From NCBI GenBank assembly GCA_012656075.1, contig JAAKBF010000151.1, positions 868,001 through 932,000 on the forward strand: a stretch of 64,000 nucleotides of DNA, written 5' to 3'. The position numbers were made by a program, and so were the translations under genes. The notes beneath the pieces are model-generated. The model was not told where the DNA came from and ran no database searches. It worked only from the letters and a program-made list of their open reading frames with translations. Shown piece after piece: positions 33,040 through 43,764 of this stretch (positions within the stretch are counted from its first letter, which is position 1; each line of letters begins with the position of its first letter). Origin of the DNA: Phytophthora hibernalis (lineage: Eukaryota > Oomycota > Peronosporomycetes > Peronosporales > Peronosporaceae).

Positions 33040-33240
33040 GTCGTGGTTGTCACCGATACGTAATCGGTATACCGGTGCTCGTGTGAGGGGCCGTGGTCGG
33101 CACCGATATTGTATCGGTATACTACCGGTGCCAGTGTGCGACCGGCCCGTGGTTGGCACCGATATTGTATCGGTATACTACCGGTGCCAGTGTGACAGGG
33201 TCGTGGTTGACACCGATACCATATGGTATGTCATTCGCTA
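33040..33240 (+). repeat. Tandem array of about four ~55-60 bp units with an internal palindrome
   Basis: Each unit reads GTCGTGGTTGGCACCGATAT then TGTATCGGTATACTACCGGT then GCCAGTGTG with small changes. The ACCGATA...TATCGGT core and the TACCGGT step are self-complementary, so each unit can fold. The third full unit repeats the second almost exactly; the first and last are more diverged. It resembles a small satellite or the subterminal repeats of a DNA transposon. Confidence 0.75.
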
Positions 33241-33344
33241 TACCGAGGGGCCCGTACAATTAATCCTAGTTGGGCTGTGCTATTAAGCACTTCGTTGCTT
33301 ACTATCTGAGTATAAAATCCAAAATCTTGTGGAAACAAATATTT

Positions 33345-33427
33345 GACTTGGATTTATTTTACAGTTAATAAATCCAAGTACATGTATAAGCCGCAGCCTC
33401 ACTTTTTAAAAGTAAGGCTGCGGCACT
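33345..33427 (+). repeat. Two adjacent perfect hairpins
   Basis: ACTTGGATTTATT and AATAAATCCAAGT form one stem around 33347-33380, and GCCGCAGCC ... GGCTGCGGC with complementary inner bases forms a second at 33391-33427. Nothing coding surrounds them. They look like terminal or subterminal parts of a small inverted-repeat element. Confidence 0.6.
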
Positions 33428-33439
33428 GGGAAACCCGAA

Positions 33440-33477
33440 TTAATTCCACGGTACTACAGTAGTACTGCGTAAGCAGT
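33440..33477 (-). repeat. Inverted-repeat partner flanking the CRN gene (right)
   Basis: On the minus strand this reads GCTTACGCAGTA, an 11-bp insertion, then CCGTGGAATTAATTC, matching the left partner at 30978-31017 in reverse orientation. Confidence 0.5.
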
Positions 33478-33665
33478 AAAAAAACGTTGACCCCGGACAA
33501 GCACCAAGATGAGTATTCTTGCTTTTCTTTTGCTGGATGTTGGATAGAGACAAAGACATCATTTTTTCTAGCCTGCTAAGCTTTCACCAGTTTACCACGC
33601 CAAACCCATGTTCCTGCCGGAACGAAGTTGTCAAGGCTAATACATGTAGCAGATCTGCTGCCACG

Positions 33666-34754
33666 TTAATCCTCCTTCGCAAACATGTAAACAGACGAGA
33701 GTGCCGTCGCGTACGTCTTCGGCCAGTTGTCCCAGTTGACGTTGAAGAGAAGAGCCGACTGGCACGAGCTTCCCAGACTCGCCACCGTGAGGTATGCCGG
33801 CTCCCAGTAGAAAATCCCCGCCCCTAAGCTGCTAGGCAAACCTTCCAGCACGTCCTTGATGGCAGCCACCCACTGCAATTGACCCTCGGGACTGATCGGG
33901 TAGTCCGCACTCAGCGTGACATTCGCACACTCCGTCGGCCAGTCCGTCTCCGCAACGTATATCGGTTTGTTGTATTTGTTGGCGACTTGGGTCAGTGAGA
34001 AGTTGAGGTTGTCGATGGTCGCCTCCACACCGTAGAACGGGTAGAACGAGAAGCCAAACACATCAACGTCGTCGGTGCTCACGATACCAGTAGCAAACAA
34101 GCCCGTGAAGAAGTCCATCACGTAGTCGTAGTCCCATCCATTGTCAATGTGAATCATGATCTCTGGCTGCTTGGTGCCGGCTGCAACGGCGTCAGTCACA
34201 CCTTGACGTGCAGCCTTCCACAACGCGGCAAAGTCGTTGAATTCGCCGTCGATGATCTTACCCGTTGGCCAAAGGAATCCAATGGTGATTTCATTGCCAA
34301 GCGACAGGATGTCGACGTCGACGCCGCCGTCCGTGAACGCCTGAAGTGTCGAGGTCACGTAGGTCTGAAGATCAACAGCCAGTGTCGCGACCGACGAGTT
34401 GTCCCATGCTGCAGGGATGTTTTGGTGGTGCGGGTCTGCCCACGTGTCGGAGAAGTGCATGTCGAGGTAGATTTTGAAGCCCGCCTTGGAGAACCGCTTG
34501 GCCAGTGCCAACGTGTAGTTCAGGTTGTAGTCGCCGTCGGTCCAAATCCGGAGTCGCACAGCGTCCATGCCTCCGCCACTGAAAATGGACTCGATGGTGG
34601 TCGAATCGCCTGTGGTGGAGATCCAGTGGGCACCTTCCGCAGTCTCCATCAGAGCCACGGACGACAAGTCGTGGCCGTTAATCATGGTCGCAGCGGTGGT
34701 GAACACGCTTGCAACGCATGCACTGGCAACGAGAAGCACCGTCTTGAGGAACAT
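33666..34754 (-). CDS. Secreted GH53 arabinogalactan endo-beta-1,4-galactanase, copy 5, intronless
   Basis: A single open frame of 362 residues from ATG 34754. Signal peptide (MFLKTVLLVASACVASVF), family motifs VRLRIWTDGD, LDMHFSDTWADP, acid/base LSLGNEIT, nucleophile VAETDWPTEC and IFYWEPAY are all present. Unlike copies 1-4 it has no intron between VRLR and WTDG, and it has no frame break. The promoter at 34800-34815 matches the oomycete Inr/FPR core. This is the best candidate for an active galactanase of the cluster. Confidence 0.93.
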   Translation of the reverse strand: MFLKTVLLVASACVASVFTTAATMINGHDLSSVALMETAEGAHWISTTGDSTTIESIFSGGGMDAVRLRIWTDGDYNLNYTLALAKRFSKAGFKIYLDMHFSDTWADPHHQNIPAAWDNSSVATLAVDLQTYVTSTLQAFTDGGVDVDILSLGNEITIGFLWPTGKIIDGEFNDFAALWKAARQGVTDAVAAGTKQPEIMIHIDNGWDYDYVMDFFTGLFATGIVSTDDVDVFGFSFYPFYGVEATIDNLNFSLTQVANKYNKPIYVAETDWPTECANVTLSADYPISPEGQLQWVAAIKDVLEGLPSSLGAGIFYWEPAYLTVASLGSSCQSALLFNVNWDNWPKTYATALSSVYMFAKED

Positions 34755-34799
34755 GGAGCTCTTGGACTGTTTTGCTGTTCGACTTGTGTTGACGACTGG

Positions 34800-34815
34800 A
34801 AAATGATGAATGAGC
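34800..34815 (-). promoter_or_regulatory. Oomycete Inr/FPR core promoter of GH53 copy 5
   Basis: The minus strand reads GCTCATTCATCATTTT, 15 of 16 positions matching the oomycete consensus GCTCATTYYNCAWTTT, 46 bp upstream of the ATG at 34754. Distance and match fit a transcription start. Confidence 0.65.
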
Positions 34816-35471
34816 TTTTCAAGAGCTTGGAGTGGAGCGCTCGACTGGCAGACTGCGGTTGCAGAAATGCTGCACTCGAGGCCTGACTCAGCAAGGGTGA
34901 CACCGCAATCAGCTAGCTGTTGTTACCCTGGATCAGCTTGAAGCAGAAACGTATGTAGTTGAGAGTCGTGTCAACTTGACACGCTCATTATCGCGCTGAA
35001 AATTGGACCACGTACCTGTAGCAACGCCTCACTTCAGCGGTGTCTTCATATTTGACAGTGAAGGGTATGGTTTTCGCATTTCCATCGGCGTCGATGCCCG
35101 ACTTTGCTGTTCGAAAGCAGCCTCGATATCATGCAGGTCCGGATTGCTGCTTGGTTGAAGTCGCCTTGGACCTGCTTGAAGGAGGTTCTGCTTCGTCGAC
35201 ACGGAGGCTCGTGGAAATGCTCCTTGTGATACTGCGACGTAGTACTACCTCCAAGTCCTTTCTTCTGAAATGCTGTCCTGCCTGCAATTTCTCTCGCTTA
35301 AACACTAGTGCTTTGCGTCCATGCATCTCCAGGCAGCACCCCTTTGACAGTTGATAGGGATCTTTCGGGTATCCATTCCTTCGACCCTTTCTCATGCGCG
35401 TCATCTCACTTGCGTCCCGTCGCGGTAGACCGTTGTCGTTCTTTCATTTCAGTATCCGATATCCTGACCTG
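34816..35471. other. Intergenic, no gene seen
   Basis: About 650 bp between GH53 copy 5 and SANT-like copy E. Only short frames were seen; no repeat was recognised. Confidence 0.4.
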
Positions 35472-37074
35472 ATGGCGGAGGCTAAAGGCGCTTTGAAGAT
35501 GCGATGGACCACGAAGGAGGTGGCGATGCTCGTGGAAGTGTGGGCCGATATCTGCAGCGCCCCCGAAGTCAAACGACTCAAAGGGAGCTGCTCAACAATG
35601 TCATCTTCGACCGGTACAACAAACGCTGTGCTCAGAGCAGAGAACTCCGTCGGTCTCCGACTGCAGTCAACACGCAACGCACCCGCATGACGCAATTCGC
35701 GCGATTCGTGAGTGATTTCGACAGCCAGCAGCTCGCTGAAGGGCACCGTTCGTGGTTTCAACTTTCTACCAAGGAGCAGATCAACATGGAGATTCCGAAC
35801 GAGTGGAGACGACAGATCACCACCTTCTCCCCAGAGCTCTTCGACATGTTTAAACGCTGCATCCTGCCAGTTGAGGATAAACAAACTGGCGGTGCCAAAC
35901 GTGACAAGAAGAGAAAGTCCTTTTGTAACCTCAAGCGAAGTACTCGCAAACAGAAGAAAGGGTTGAGCACCAACCGTGTTGGACGTTGCAAGACAAAGTG
36001 TGCCTGGCACGACGGTGGGGTGAGTTCATGACGACCGAAGGCTTGACGCTCGAGAGGTTCCAGCAAATGACCTACAGCTCATCGTGTGATCGTTTTGCAT
36101 CGCCCGGTCGGTCGGCTTTCTCAGCGTGGCGGAAGGTTCGCTCGCTCGTGACTTCGTGGCACTTCATCTGTACGTTTAACAACCAGCATCAGCCAGGATG
36201 GTTCGAGCTCTTGGAAACTGAAAGAGATCTGCTCATCACGTGGGGAGAGCTACCAGACAACTTTGAAGATATTGAACGTGAAGTGTTTGTTGCAATGGAT
36301 GAAGCTGCACCAATGATTGCAGTTCAAGTGAAGGAAGAGCAAGCTTGCCTGCTGAAGGAGTCTATTGCCCCTCCGTCTCCGAAGGCACTTTCTCCGATTT
36401 CCCCAGCCCCATTGGAACCCACACCGTTGTTACCACAATTATGTACGAAGGAGGCGAGAAGTGAATCGACAGAGACGGATGCTACACTTGACAATCTACT
36501 GCTTGAAGATGATGACGCCGTAGTTGCAGCTACGCAGAGTGAGATTCAGCCAACGAAGCCCTGTTCGTTCGGAGTACTTGATCCAGATGCCTGCATTTCT
36601 GACTCGAAACTACATGCTTCATCCAAAGTTACACCAGCTAGCAGGAAAGATATGGTATCTTACGAGCCACTCGAGCCAAAGCAGGTAATCTCAACTGAGA
36701 CGACAGGCCAAACTCTGGAGACGATGCTGCAGATCCACAAGAGTGAAGTGCAAAGTAGCCTTGATCGACTACAAGCGGCTTTGGACAGAGAAACCCTGCG
36801 TACACAAGAGTGCATCCGAGGTACGAGGCTCGACCAACTGGCGGACGGCTCCATTGGTTTCTCCAAGCACCTGGAACTAGTTCTGACGCAGCAGAACCGT
36901 CGACTGATGTCTGCGCTGCGCTTCGTGGAGGAAACATGCACCCAGAATGGCGCTGAAATGCGCTCGCTCGTGGAAGAACTGTTTGGTAATGAACATGACC
37001 CAATTCGCAGTGGCAGCGCTGGCGTCGATATGGTGGTTCAGGTGTCAGCTCCAAGCAGAACGGCACAATTCTGA
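35472..37074 (+). CDS. SANT/Myb-like family protein, copy E (two frameshifts)
   Basis: About 534 residues with one base missing in the GGG run at 35583-35585 and one near 35970. Module one runs from MRWTTKEVAMLVEVWADI to SWFQLS and PELFDMFKRC; module two from WTLQDKVCLARRWGEFM to GWFELL. A Ser/Pro/Thr-rich acidic linker and a coiled-coil tail (EVQSSLDRLQAALDRETLRT and LVEELFGN) follow. It is clearly related to copies A-D, from which it is separated by the GH53/mobile-element block. Function unknown; a DNA-binding role is inferred from the SANT-like modules. Confidence 0.6.
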
Positions 37075-37537
37075 ATCACGATCGCTGACTGGTGTCAGAA
37101 GCAACGACAGCAATTGTATTATTCTTTGTGAGAGCTAGGACGAAGATGTCACGCTGTACGAGAGTGTAGTGTCGTATTCAAGTCAACATTAAGCCAAAAC
37201 ATGACAAAGTGCATTTCAGGGAGATAAGCTTTTGTCTTTTCATTGATTCCATGTGCCCTCCTCTTGAGCACGCACAGTGGTTGAACCCCTGCCAGAAAAA
37301 CTTAATGCGATGAATGTCCAAATCAAGATTTACTTGGAGCTGGAAGATCATTTGCGACCCACTCTTGCCCCGCAACATGGCGAACAACATGAGTAAAATC
37401 AAATACTGAGAAACGTTGTCGCTCACAAAAGTCCAAACACAAAACAGACAAACCAAAATTAAACAAAACTGCAGCGACGTGGAGTATTTCAGGCGGCGAT
37501 CAGTACGTGATTCATTGTGAGGCCGTCCAAACTTCTC
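37075..37537. other. Intergenic, no gene seen
   Basis: 463 bp between copy E and the next gene. No motif was recognised; it should contain the promoter of the membrane protein gene. Confidence 0.4.
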
Positions 37538-40389
37538 ATGGAAGCCTATCAGCGCAAATCGCACCTCGATGTGCCTCCTAACTTGCCCATTAGCTCTGGG
37601 GACGACCAAGTTCCTGATCAACCCGAAACTGTGGTGCAACGCCGAATGTCGCTAGGTCAAATGTCGGAGCATGGGCTTGCAAATTTGAGTGAACTCATCA
37701 ACAGCATGGATTCATTGTACTGTCCACCCACCCGTCGATATTCTGCAAACGCACAAGTAAAACCAGTGAGGTCGACCAATGCGCAAGTGCAACCAGTGAG
37801 TTCGAGCTCACGAAAGGCGTCTTTGAAAAGTAAAATCAGCGGGAGTCAAACATTGCGCCGTGTTCGATCTTCCATTCGAGTTGTTTTCTTCAAGGAGAGC
37901 TTTTACGAAGTGTACGGCTACCTTGGACTCGTGATGCTTCTGGCCTTCACGCTTTCGTTTTTCGCTATGGTTTATATGACGGCAGTGCAAGTCATTCCAA
38001 GCCAATCGGTTAATTTTCTGATGGACACCGAAATGCTCGACAACGGCGAATTTCTGTTGATGTCCAAGCCACCAACTGCCATCGTTGTGACGTCCGCTTT
38101 GATGTTATCGGTGTTTGCGTGTTTGTATCTATGGCTGATTGTCTTCATGCTCTCATACAATAGAGAGTCCACCGTCAACACCCTCGCTCAAGCACCTAAT
38201 CCTACTTCTTTGAATTCCCGGCTAATGCAGAAATTGTTGCCGCTCTTGAAGCAATTGCAAAGTCAAACCAACGGTGCACGGAGCAATTCTCTAGATCGCG
38301 TTTCGTCAAGGTTGAGTTCGTTCGAGAGCCTCAAACGCCTAGGCACGAAAATTCAGCGCACGTCATCGTTTGGTTCGAATGCAGCCAGCAAGTTGATCTC
38401 CGACTTCACGAGCATGGAGGGATCGTATCACCGCTACTATGTAAGTGTCAGCAGGTCTGTCTTTTCTAGGCATATATGGCTAACGCCCATTGCTTTCTCC
38501 GGAAAATGAATGAATTAGGACGCACTGCTGGACTTCCCGAAGCTGATCTTCCAAACGATGAGCCTCAGAGAATACCTTAGAAAAGGCTTCCCACTGCCAA
38601 TTATTTTCTTCTACGTGCTGCCTCTTGGATTCAACTGGCTCATCTCGTTCTATAGGTTTCAGCGAAATAAGCCTGACCCGATGGTTATCGTCGCTCGGAT
38701 CTTTTACCTGTGGGTAGCGCACTAGGCTCTCCTTCGGGTTGAATTTCGTGCTAACACTAGCTCTATGCAACAGATTCGACCTCTTCTTCGCCGTGTTTGC
38801 GCCAATGGTGATGCTGGTGTACTCGTACTACAATTTCAACCTGGATCGCGAGAATTTCCACATTCGTGAGGAAACACTCACCCCGGCAGCTTTGATCGCA
38901 TCGCCCGTTTGTTTGCCGACCCAATTGAGATTCAATTCGTCAAAACGAGCTTCGCCAATTTGCAGATCACTGAAGGAGAATACATTCTCGTCAAGTGCTT
39001 CTTGAATTTGTTGGGTATTTACAAGTGGAAGAAGGTAATTGCACACCTCATCCTCGCTAGTCGTAGTCGGCGAGAAGAAAAAGATTCCAGCGCTAAACAT
39101 CGCACTCACCCGCACTCGAGAATGCACACAATCTTGGGTGGGGTAATTTTCATTTGCTGCAGCTTGGGTATTGCCATCTACACAGCGCTGTCTTTGTCGA
39201 CCAGCATCAAGAGCTGCGCACCATACCCCCACTGTGCTGTTTATTCATACAGATGGGATTGGGGTGATACAGCGTCGTGTCCGTGTATTGTTTTCATGGA
39301 TCGTGACCTAGCACCACATACCTACAGCGAGTGGATTAATTCCCTGACGTGACTGAAGCTGTGAGCGCTCTAGCATCAAATGGTTACCTGCAAACCGTGC
39401 AAATTATCAATCGCGCGCTGCCTGAGCTTCCTGAAGAGCTTCGTAAATGCACAAAACTCAAGACTCTGTACGTTTGATTCACCATGAGAGGTTTCTAAGT
39501 GCGTATTTTGACGCACCAATGTTTGCAATGAGGACAAAACAGGATTCTGATCTACACGAAGACACAGATATTTCCTGAGTGGATGAAGGAGTTCACCCAC
39601 TTAGAGTACTTGTACGACCCTTACACCTTCGTAAATGCTGTCAATTTTCTCAAACTAACTGTTTCGTTGCTCATTTGCCACCAGCCACGTCGAGAGCGAC
39701 ATCATGCACTCAACTCTCCAGTACCTGCCAACAGACATGTTTACCGATATGCACAACCTCCACTTCCTTCGTACTGGTGGTGCGTCCGGTTTGACGACGT
39801 ACCCGTCATTAAAAGGCCAGCACACGCTGTCAACTCGTGATGTCCACCGTTCGCGGTTTGACGCAACTGCCCGACCTCGACGACCTGCCCAGCCTCACGA
39901 CGCTTTACATTGCAGACGCCATCCATGTACCTCGCTTGCCATCTCTGACCGGCCTCACCAGTCTCAAGAACTTCGCTATCTTCCGACGCAACGAAATCTG
40001 CTGCAACGGGTGGGCCACGGGCTACTGCGACCTCAGCAACTTTCAGTGTCTGAAACGAGACGATGAACCGGCAGTGGAGTGCGTAAGCGACCGCATTCCG
40101 GATGCAGATCTGGCTGCAATTCAACGTATCGATGGGTTTCTATGTGAAACGAACATCACGCAGGACTTGGAGGCGTCGGAACCTTCACTGGAATCCACGG
40201 ACGGAGTGTGTCAAGGTGTGTTGTACCGAGAATGTTACATGAATGGCACGCGCGGCATCTGCTACAATGGCCGGATGCAGGTGGTGCATTGCGATGTATT
40301 CGGTGAGTACGAAAGATGCGACGACTGCAAATTGCACGTCGTGTGGGGACAAATGCGACCCTAAAGTGGAGGCATGGCTGGGCTGTTGA
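37538..40389 (+). CDS. Oomycete multi-pass membrane protein with extracellular LRR-like and Cys-rich tail
   Basis: Five exons (introns 38441-38518, 38710-38773, 39468-39542, 39612-39684, all GT-AG) give 853 residues if four one-base slips are allowed for (about 38888, 39343, 39806-39809, 40329; they cancel). There is an N-terminal cytoplasmic segment, TM segments (LGLVMLLAFTLSFFAMVYM, IVVTSALMLSVFACLYLWL, PIIFFYVLPLGFNWLISFY, LFFAVFAPMVMLVYSYYNF, a further one at MHTILGGVIFICCSLGIAIY), then leucine-rich stretches (RALPELPEELRKCTKLKTL, LTQLPDLDDLPSLTTLYIAD) and a Cys-rich end (EICCNGWATGYCDL to NCTSCGDKCDPKVEAWLGC). The layout suggests a surface sensor. The last 20 residues lie in another frame from the preceding text. 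Confidence 0.65.
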
Positions 40390-40560
40390 AGTTGAAGTGG
40401 AACATGGCTACATCCTGTCACCACGATGGCTACATCTCTTTCAACCAATCCTAGCATCGTAATTTAATTGTTTGTATTTCCATTGGCTGAAAAGAATGTT
40501 AAATGACACAAAATGGATTACGCGTTGATTATCATTTTCCCAATCAGAGCTTTTGAGCCT

Positions 40561-40570
40561 CTCATTTACT
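40561..40570 (+). promoter_or_regulatory. Inr-like element before the ferredoxin gene
   Basis: CTCATTTACT matches the oomycete initiator YCAYTYY apart from one position and lies about 20 bp upstream of ATG 40583. The short distance makes the assignment tentative. Confidence 0.3.
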
Positions 40571-40582
40571 CACTGGTCTGCA

Positions 40583-41134
40583 ATGCTCCGCGTGCTCGGT
40601 AAGCGCCTCCTGTCGGCGTCCACAGCGTCTGAACGCGCCCCGCGTTTCTTCCACTCGTCGGCTGCTGTGCTGCATGGCGACGCGTCCAAATTCGCCAACA
40701 ATCCGACGTACGGGGCTTCACAATGTCAAATTCCCTGGAATCGCTACAAAATGAGGCTAAATTTTTGTGATTTTTGTATTAGGGTGCACATCAAGTTCAG
40801 GCTGAGAGACGACTCGGTGCAGGAAGTGGCGGCCAAGACGGGCATGTCCATCCTGGATGTGGCCCACGCCAATGACATCGACCTGGAAGGAGCCTGTGAG
40901 TCGTCCATGGCCTGTTCCACGTGTCATGTGGTGCTGGAGGACCCCGTGTTCGAGTCGCTGGAGGAGGCCTGTGAGGACGAAGAAGACATGCTGGATATGG
41001 CCTTCGGACTCACAGACACGTCCAGATTAGGCTGCCAGGTGATCGTGGACGAGGGCTTCGAGGGGACAACTGTGTCGCTGCCCAAGGCCACGCGCAACTT
41101 TTACGTCGACGGCCACGTACCCAAGCCGCACTAG
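40583..41134 (+). CDS. Mitochondrial [2Fe-2S] ferredoxin (adrenodoxin type)
   Basis: Electron carrier for mitochondrial Fe-S cluster assembly and heme or quinone biosynthesis. ATG 40583 begins an Arg/Ser-rich presequence (MLRVLGKRLLSASTASERAP). Removing the 75-bp GT-AG intron 40708-40782 joins NNPT to VHIKFRLRDD and gives 158 residues. Cluster ligands are visible as C-x5-C-x2-C (CESSMACSTC) and the fourth Cys in RLGCQV. The acidic stretch between (LEEACEDEEDMLDMAFG) is the partner-binding region of this class. The intron contains no stop and is a multiple of three, so unspliced reading adds 25 residues inside the protein. Confidence 0.92.
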   Translation: MLRVLGKRLLSASTASERAPRFFHSSAAVLHGDASKFANNPTYGASQCQIPWNRYKMRLNFCDFCIRVHIKFRLRDDSVQEVAAKTGMSILDVAHANDIDLEGACESSMACSTCHVVLEDPVFESLEEACEDEEDMLDMAFGLTDTSRLGCQVIVDEGFEGTTVSLPKATRNFYVDGHVPKPH

Positions 41135-41297
41135 GCTAAGGAGTGGGACAGTTCACTGACGTCAGGTGGCTATGACATGTTTATTTAGATTCAAGGGGAG
41201 AGCTACCTGCTTCGACATGTCCCTCGTGCTGCTACACGCCACTTAAATAAAGGACATTGGCTCGATGCCACGTGCTAACTGCTGTCGTTGCCTGTGT

Positions 41298-43764
41298 TCA
41301 GGTGCTGAGGGATCCTGTGTCTTCGGGCTGCTCCATGTCTGAATTTCTGAATGGGATTGCCACTTTCATGTCGAGCTCGTTTGCCAACTCGACTTCCAAA
41401 GTGAAGGCGGAGTGGGTCTTCGGTGGCGACGGAGTGCTCATCGGCATAACGGAGCCACCTGGTGTCGAGACCGCGCTGGAGGTTGTGCTTATCGTACCCG
41501 CGGGATTGGGGCTGGCTCCGAGTCCGGCAGTGTTGCAAACGTACTCTACGGCCGCGTGCACGCAATAGACGTAGTAGGACTCCTCGCCGTTCGCGTTATC
41601 GGCTGTGATGGCGAAATTCTCCAGAAGATGCAGCATGGCATGAACTGTAGGCAGTCGGCAGTGCAGCAGCACATACGCCAACAACGGGAAGAACGTTTCC
41701 ACTGAAAACTGAGTCGTGCCCAGCACGAGCGCCGCTTCGTGGTGCAGAATCACCACGCCGTGCATGAGCTCGTCCAGCAAGTCACAGGGTACGATACTGG
41801 TCATGCCGTTAAAGGCCTCGATCGCGCGAACGAGGAACACTCGTCGTTGGACTGGACTATTGCTGCCGCCTCCATTCGGTCCTCGGATGCGGTGGCTAGG
41901 CAGACTGGAGCGGATCTTGGAAACCAGATCGGGAGAGACGCCCAGATTTTCCATGGGTAAACCACCCAGCTCGGCACACTTCTTGCGCCATAGCTTGTCC
42001 TTGCGCTGGCAGTCACGGGTAGCTCTCTGGTTGAAGCAGAGCACAGCAATGCGTGGGAATACTGTGCGCTGAATAAAAACGTGCAGGCTCTTGCTAACAT
42101 CCACAGGAACATCGAACTCACGGCGCACTCGACCTGTAAGTCGATCCAGAAAGTCGAGAATTTGCTCAGGTGGGGGATCCTTCGTCCACGAGGCCTGCTG
42201 GATAGCGCCTTTATGATGCATACTTTTTTCTGAGAGTGAATCGGTTCGAGAGCGAAGACCGCCTTTCTCGTTCTCTTCCAGTTCTTCGTAACTCACGGCT
42301 GCAATGTCCTTCGAGAGCTGCAGTACCCACTGACAGATGCGCGAGTTCTTGGACGAGAAGATGAGGTTTTCAAAGTGGGCCTGCGCAATCTCCCACCAGT
42401 CCGGCAGACACATCAGCTCACTGAAGTCGGAATAGAACTCTTCACCGGCAAGAACATCCAAAATCTTCTCCACCTGCAGTTCTTGCAGCCCGCCAACAGA
42501 CCCCGAGCTGGGAGCAGATGTAGCGGCTGAACTAGGAGCTGACGTGGGAGCTGACGACACCCCACACAGCTCGATGCTGATTCTTCTCGCGCATTGCGCT
42601 GCACTAAGCGATACCAGCTGACGGCCTCCAGCAACTTGGCAAGCATGACACTTTTCACGTGTGTTTTCTCGAAACAGTCGTTGCCGTTGTGAAGTTTTGC
42701 CTGGGCAATGGCACGTCGCCGCTGTGTAGCACTCGTAACCAGCAGTTTGTGTTGCTGGTGTAGTACGCTGTACTTGATGTCATTGGCCAGCATCGCGTCC
42801 GCCGCTTCGAACGAGTCCAGTTGGCGCTCCGTGAGCTCCAAATCCGGGTTGTGTGCCGTCACGATTTGCAAGATGCCACGCACGTGACGGCGATGGCGCT
42901 GCAACTGGTTCAGCGCTCTGTGCGAAACTGCCACGCCGAGTTTCTCGGTCACGAATGCCAGTCCATCAGCTTGTGACGCTTCATCCGTCCGCGCACCACA
43001 CAGTAAACTCCACATGACGTTGACCGGTGCCGCAGGTTTCTTCTTCGTCTTCTTGAATACCTTCTGAGCTTCATGCAGCCGTGTGTGCTCCTCTGCAATA
43101 CGAGAGTCCATGTCTCGCAGACTGTCCTGTAGCTTCGCGCGTAACCTGCTCGACGTCGGGGGTGAGTGTGGCTGGTCCAGAGAGTCCAGCTCCGAGGAAG
43201 ACCCTGCTGGACTCAGATCCAACGTCAAATCTGCTGCCTGAGGGTTCTCCACCATACTGAAATGGAGCTCTGCAGGCACCGGCACAAGTCCGTCTCGGAG
43301 ACTCAATGTGCGTCTCATCCGGTCCCAATTGGCGAAACCTGAGCACTCGATGGAGCTGACGCCCATGGCGACGTGGCGGTCGTAGAGCGGACTCTCAGCT
43401 GCTTCCTCGCTCGTGTCTGTGGTGCAGGAATAGGCGAAGGAGCCGAACGGCCGCCGCGTCCGACTGGTGGCTGCCACGTCCGCGTCGTCATCCGTCACCC
43501 TGTAACCGCAGCAGCTCTCGCCCAGCGTCGTGGTGGCCGTGACGCTCCGTGGAGAGCACATGACCTCGTAGAAGGAGCTGGCGCGTGCACGTCGCGCGTG
43601 GCCGTAGAAACTCTCGATCACGGGGTGCGACGCCCAGTCGGGGAGAGCCACACGGCGGGGGCGCCCAGCTCGTCCGTCTCCTTGGAGCGCAGTCGACGTC
43701 TTGCACCTGGTGATGAGCTGCACTTGCGTCTGCGCGTCTGCTGGCTCAGCACGTCGTCCAGCAT
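41298..43764 (-). CDS. VPS9-domain protein, predicted Rab5-type exchange factor (two frameshifts)
   Basis: About 822 residues from ATG 43764 if one base is restored in each of two G/C runs, 43657-43661 and 42560-42563; total length then is whole codons. The N-terminus is Arg/Ser-rich and disordered with a coiled-coil-like region. The C-terminal half contains the VPS9 signature: LLDELMHGVVILHHEAAL, FFPLLAYVLLHCRLPTVHAM, LLENFA and a YYVYCVHAAVEYV helix. VPS9 domains activate Rab5-like GTPases in endosome fusion. The N-terminus upstream of 43764 is also open, so the true start is uncertain. It is convergent with the ferredoxin gene. Confidence 0.75.
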
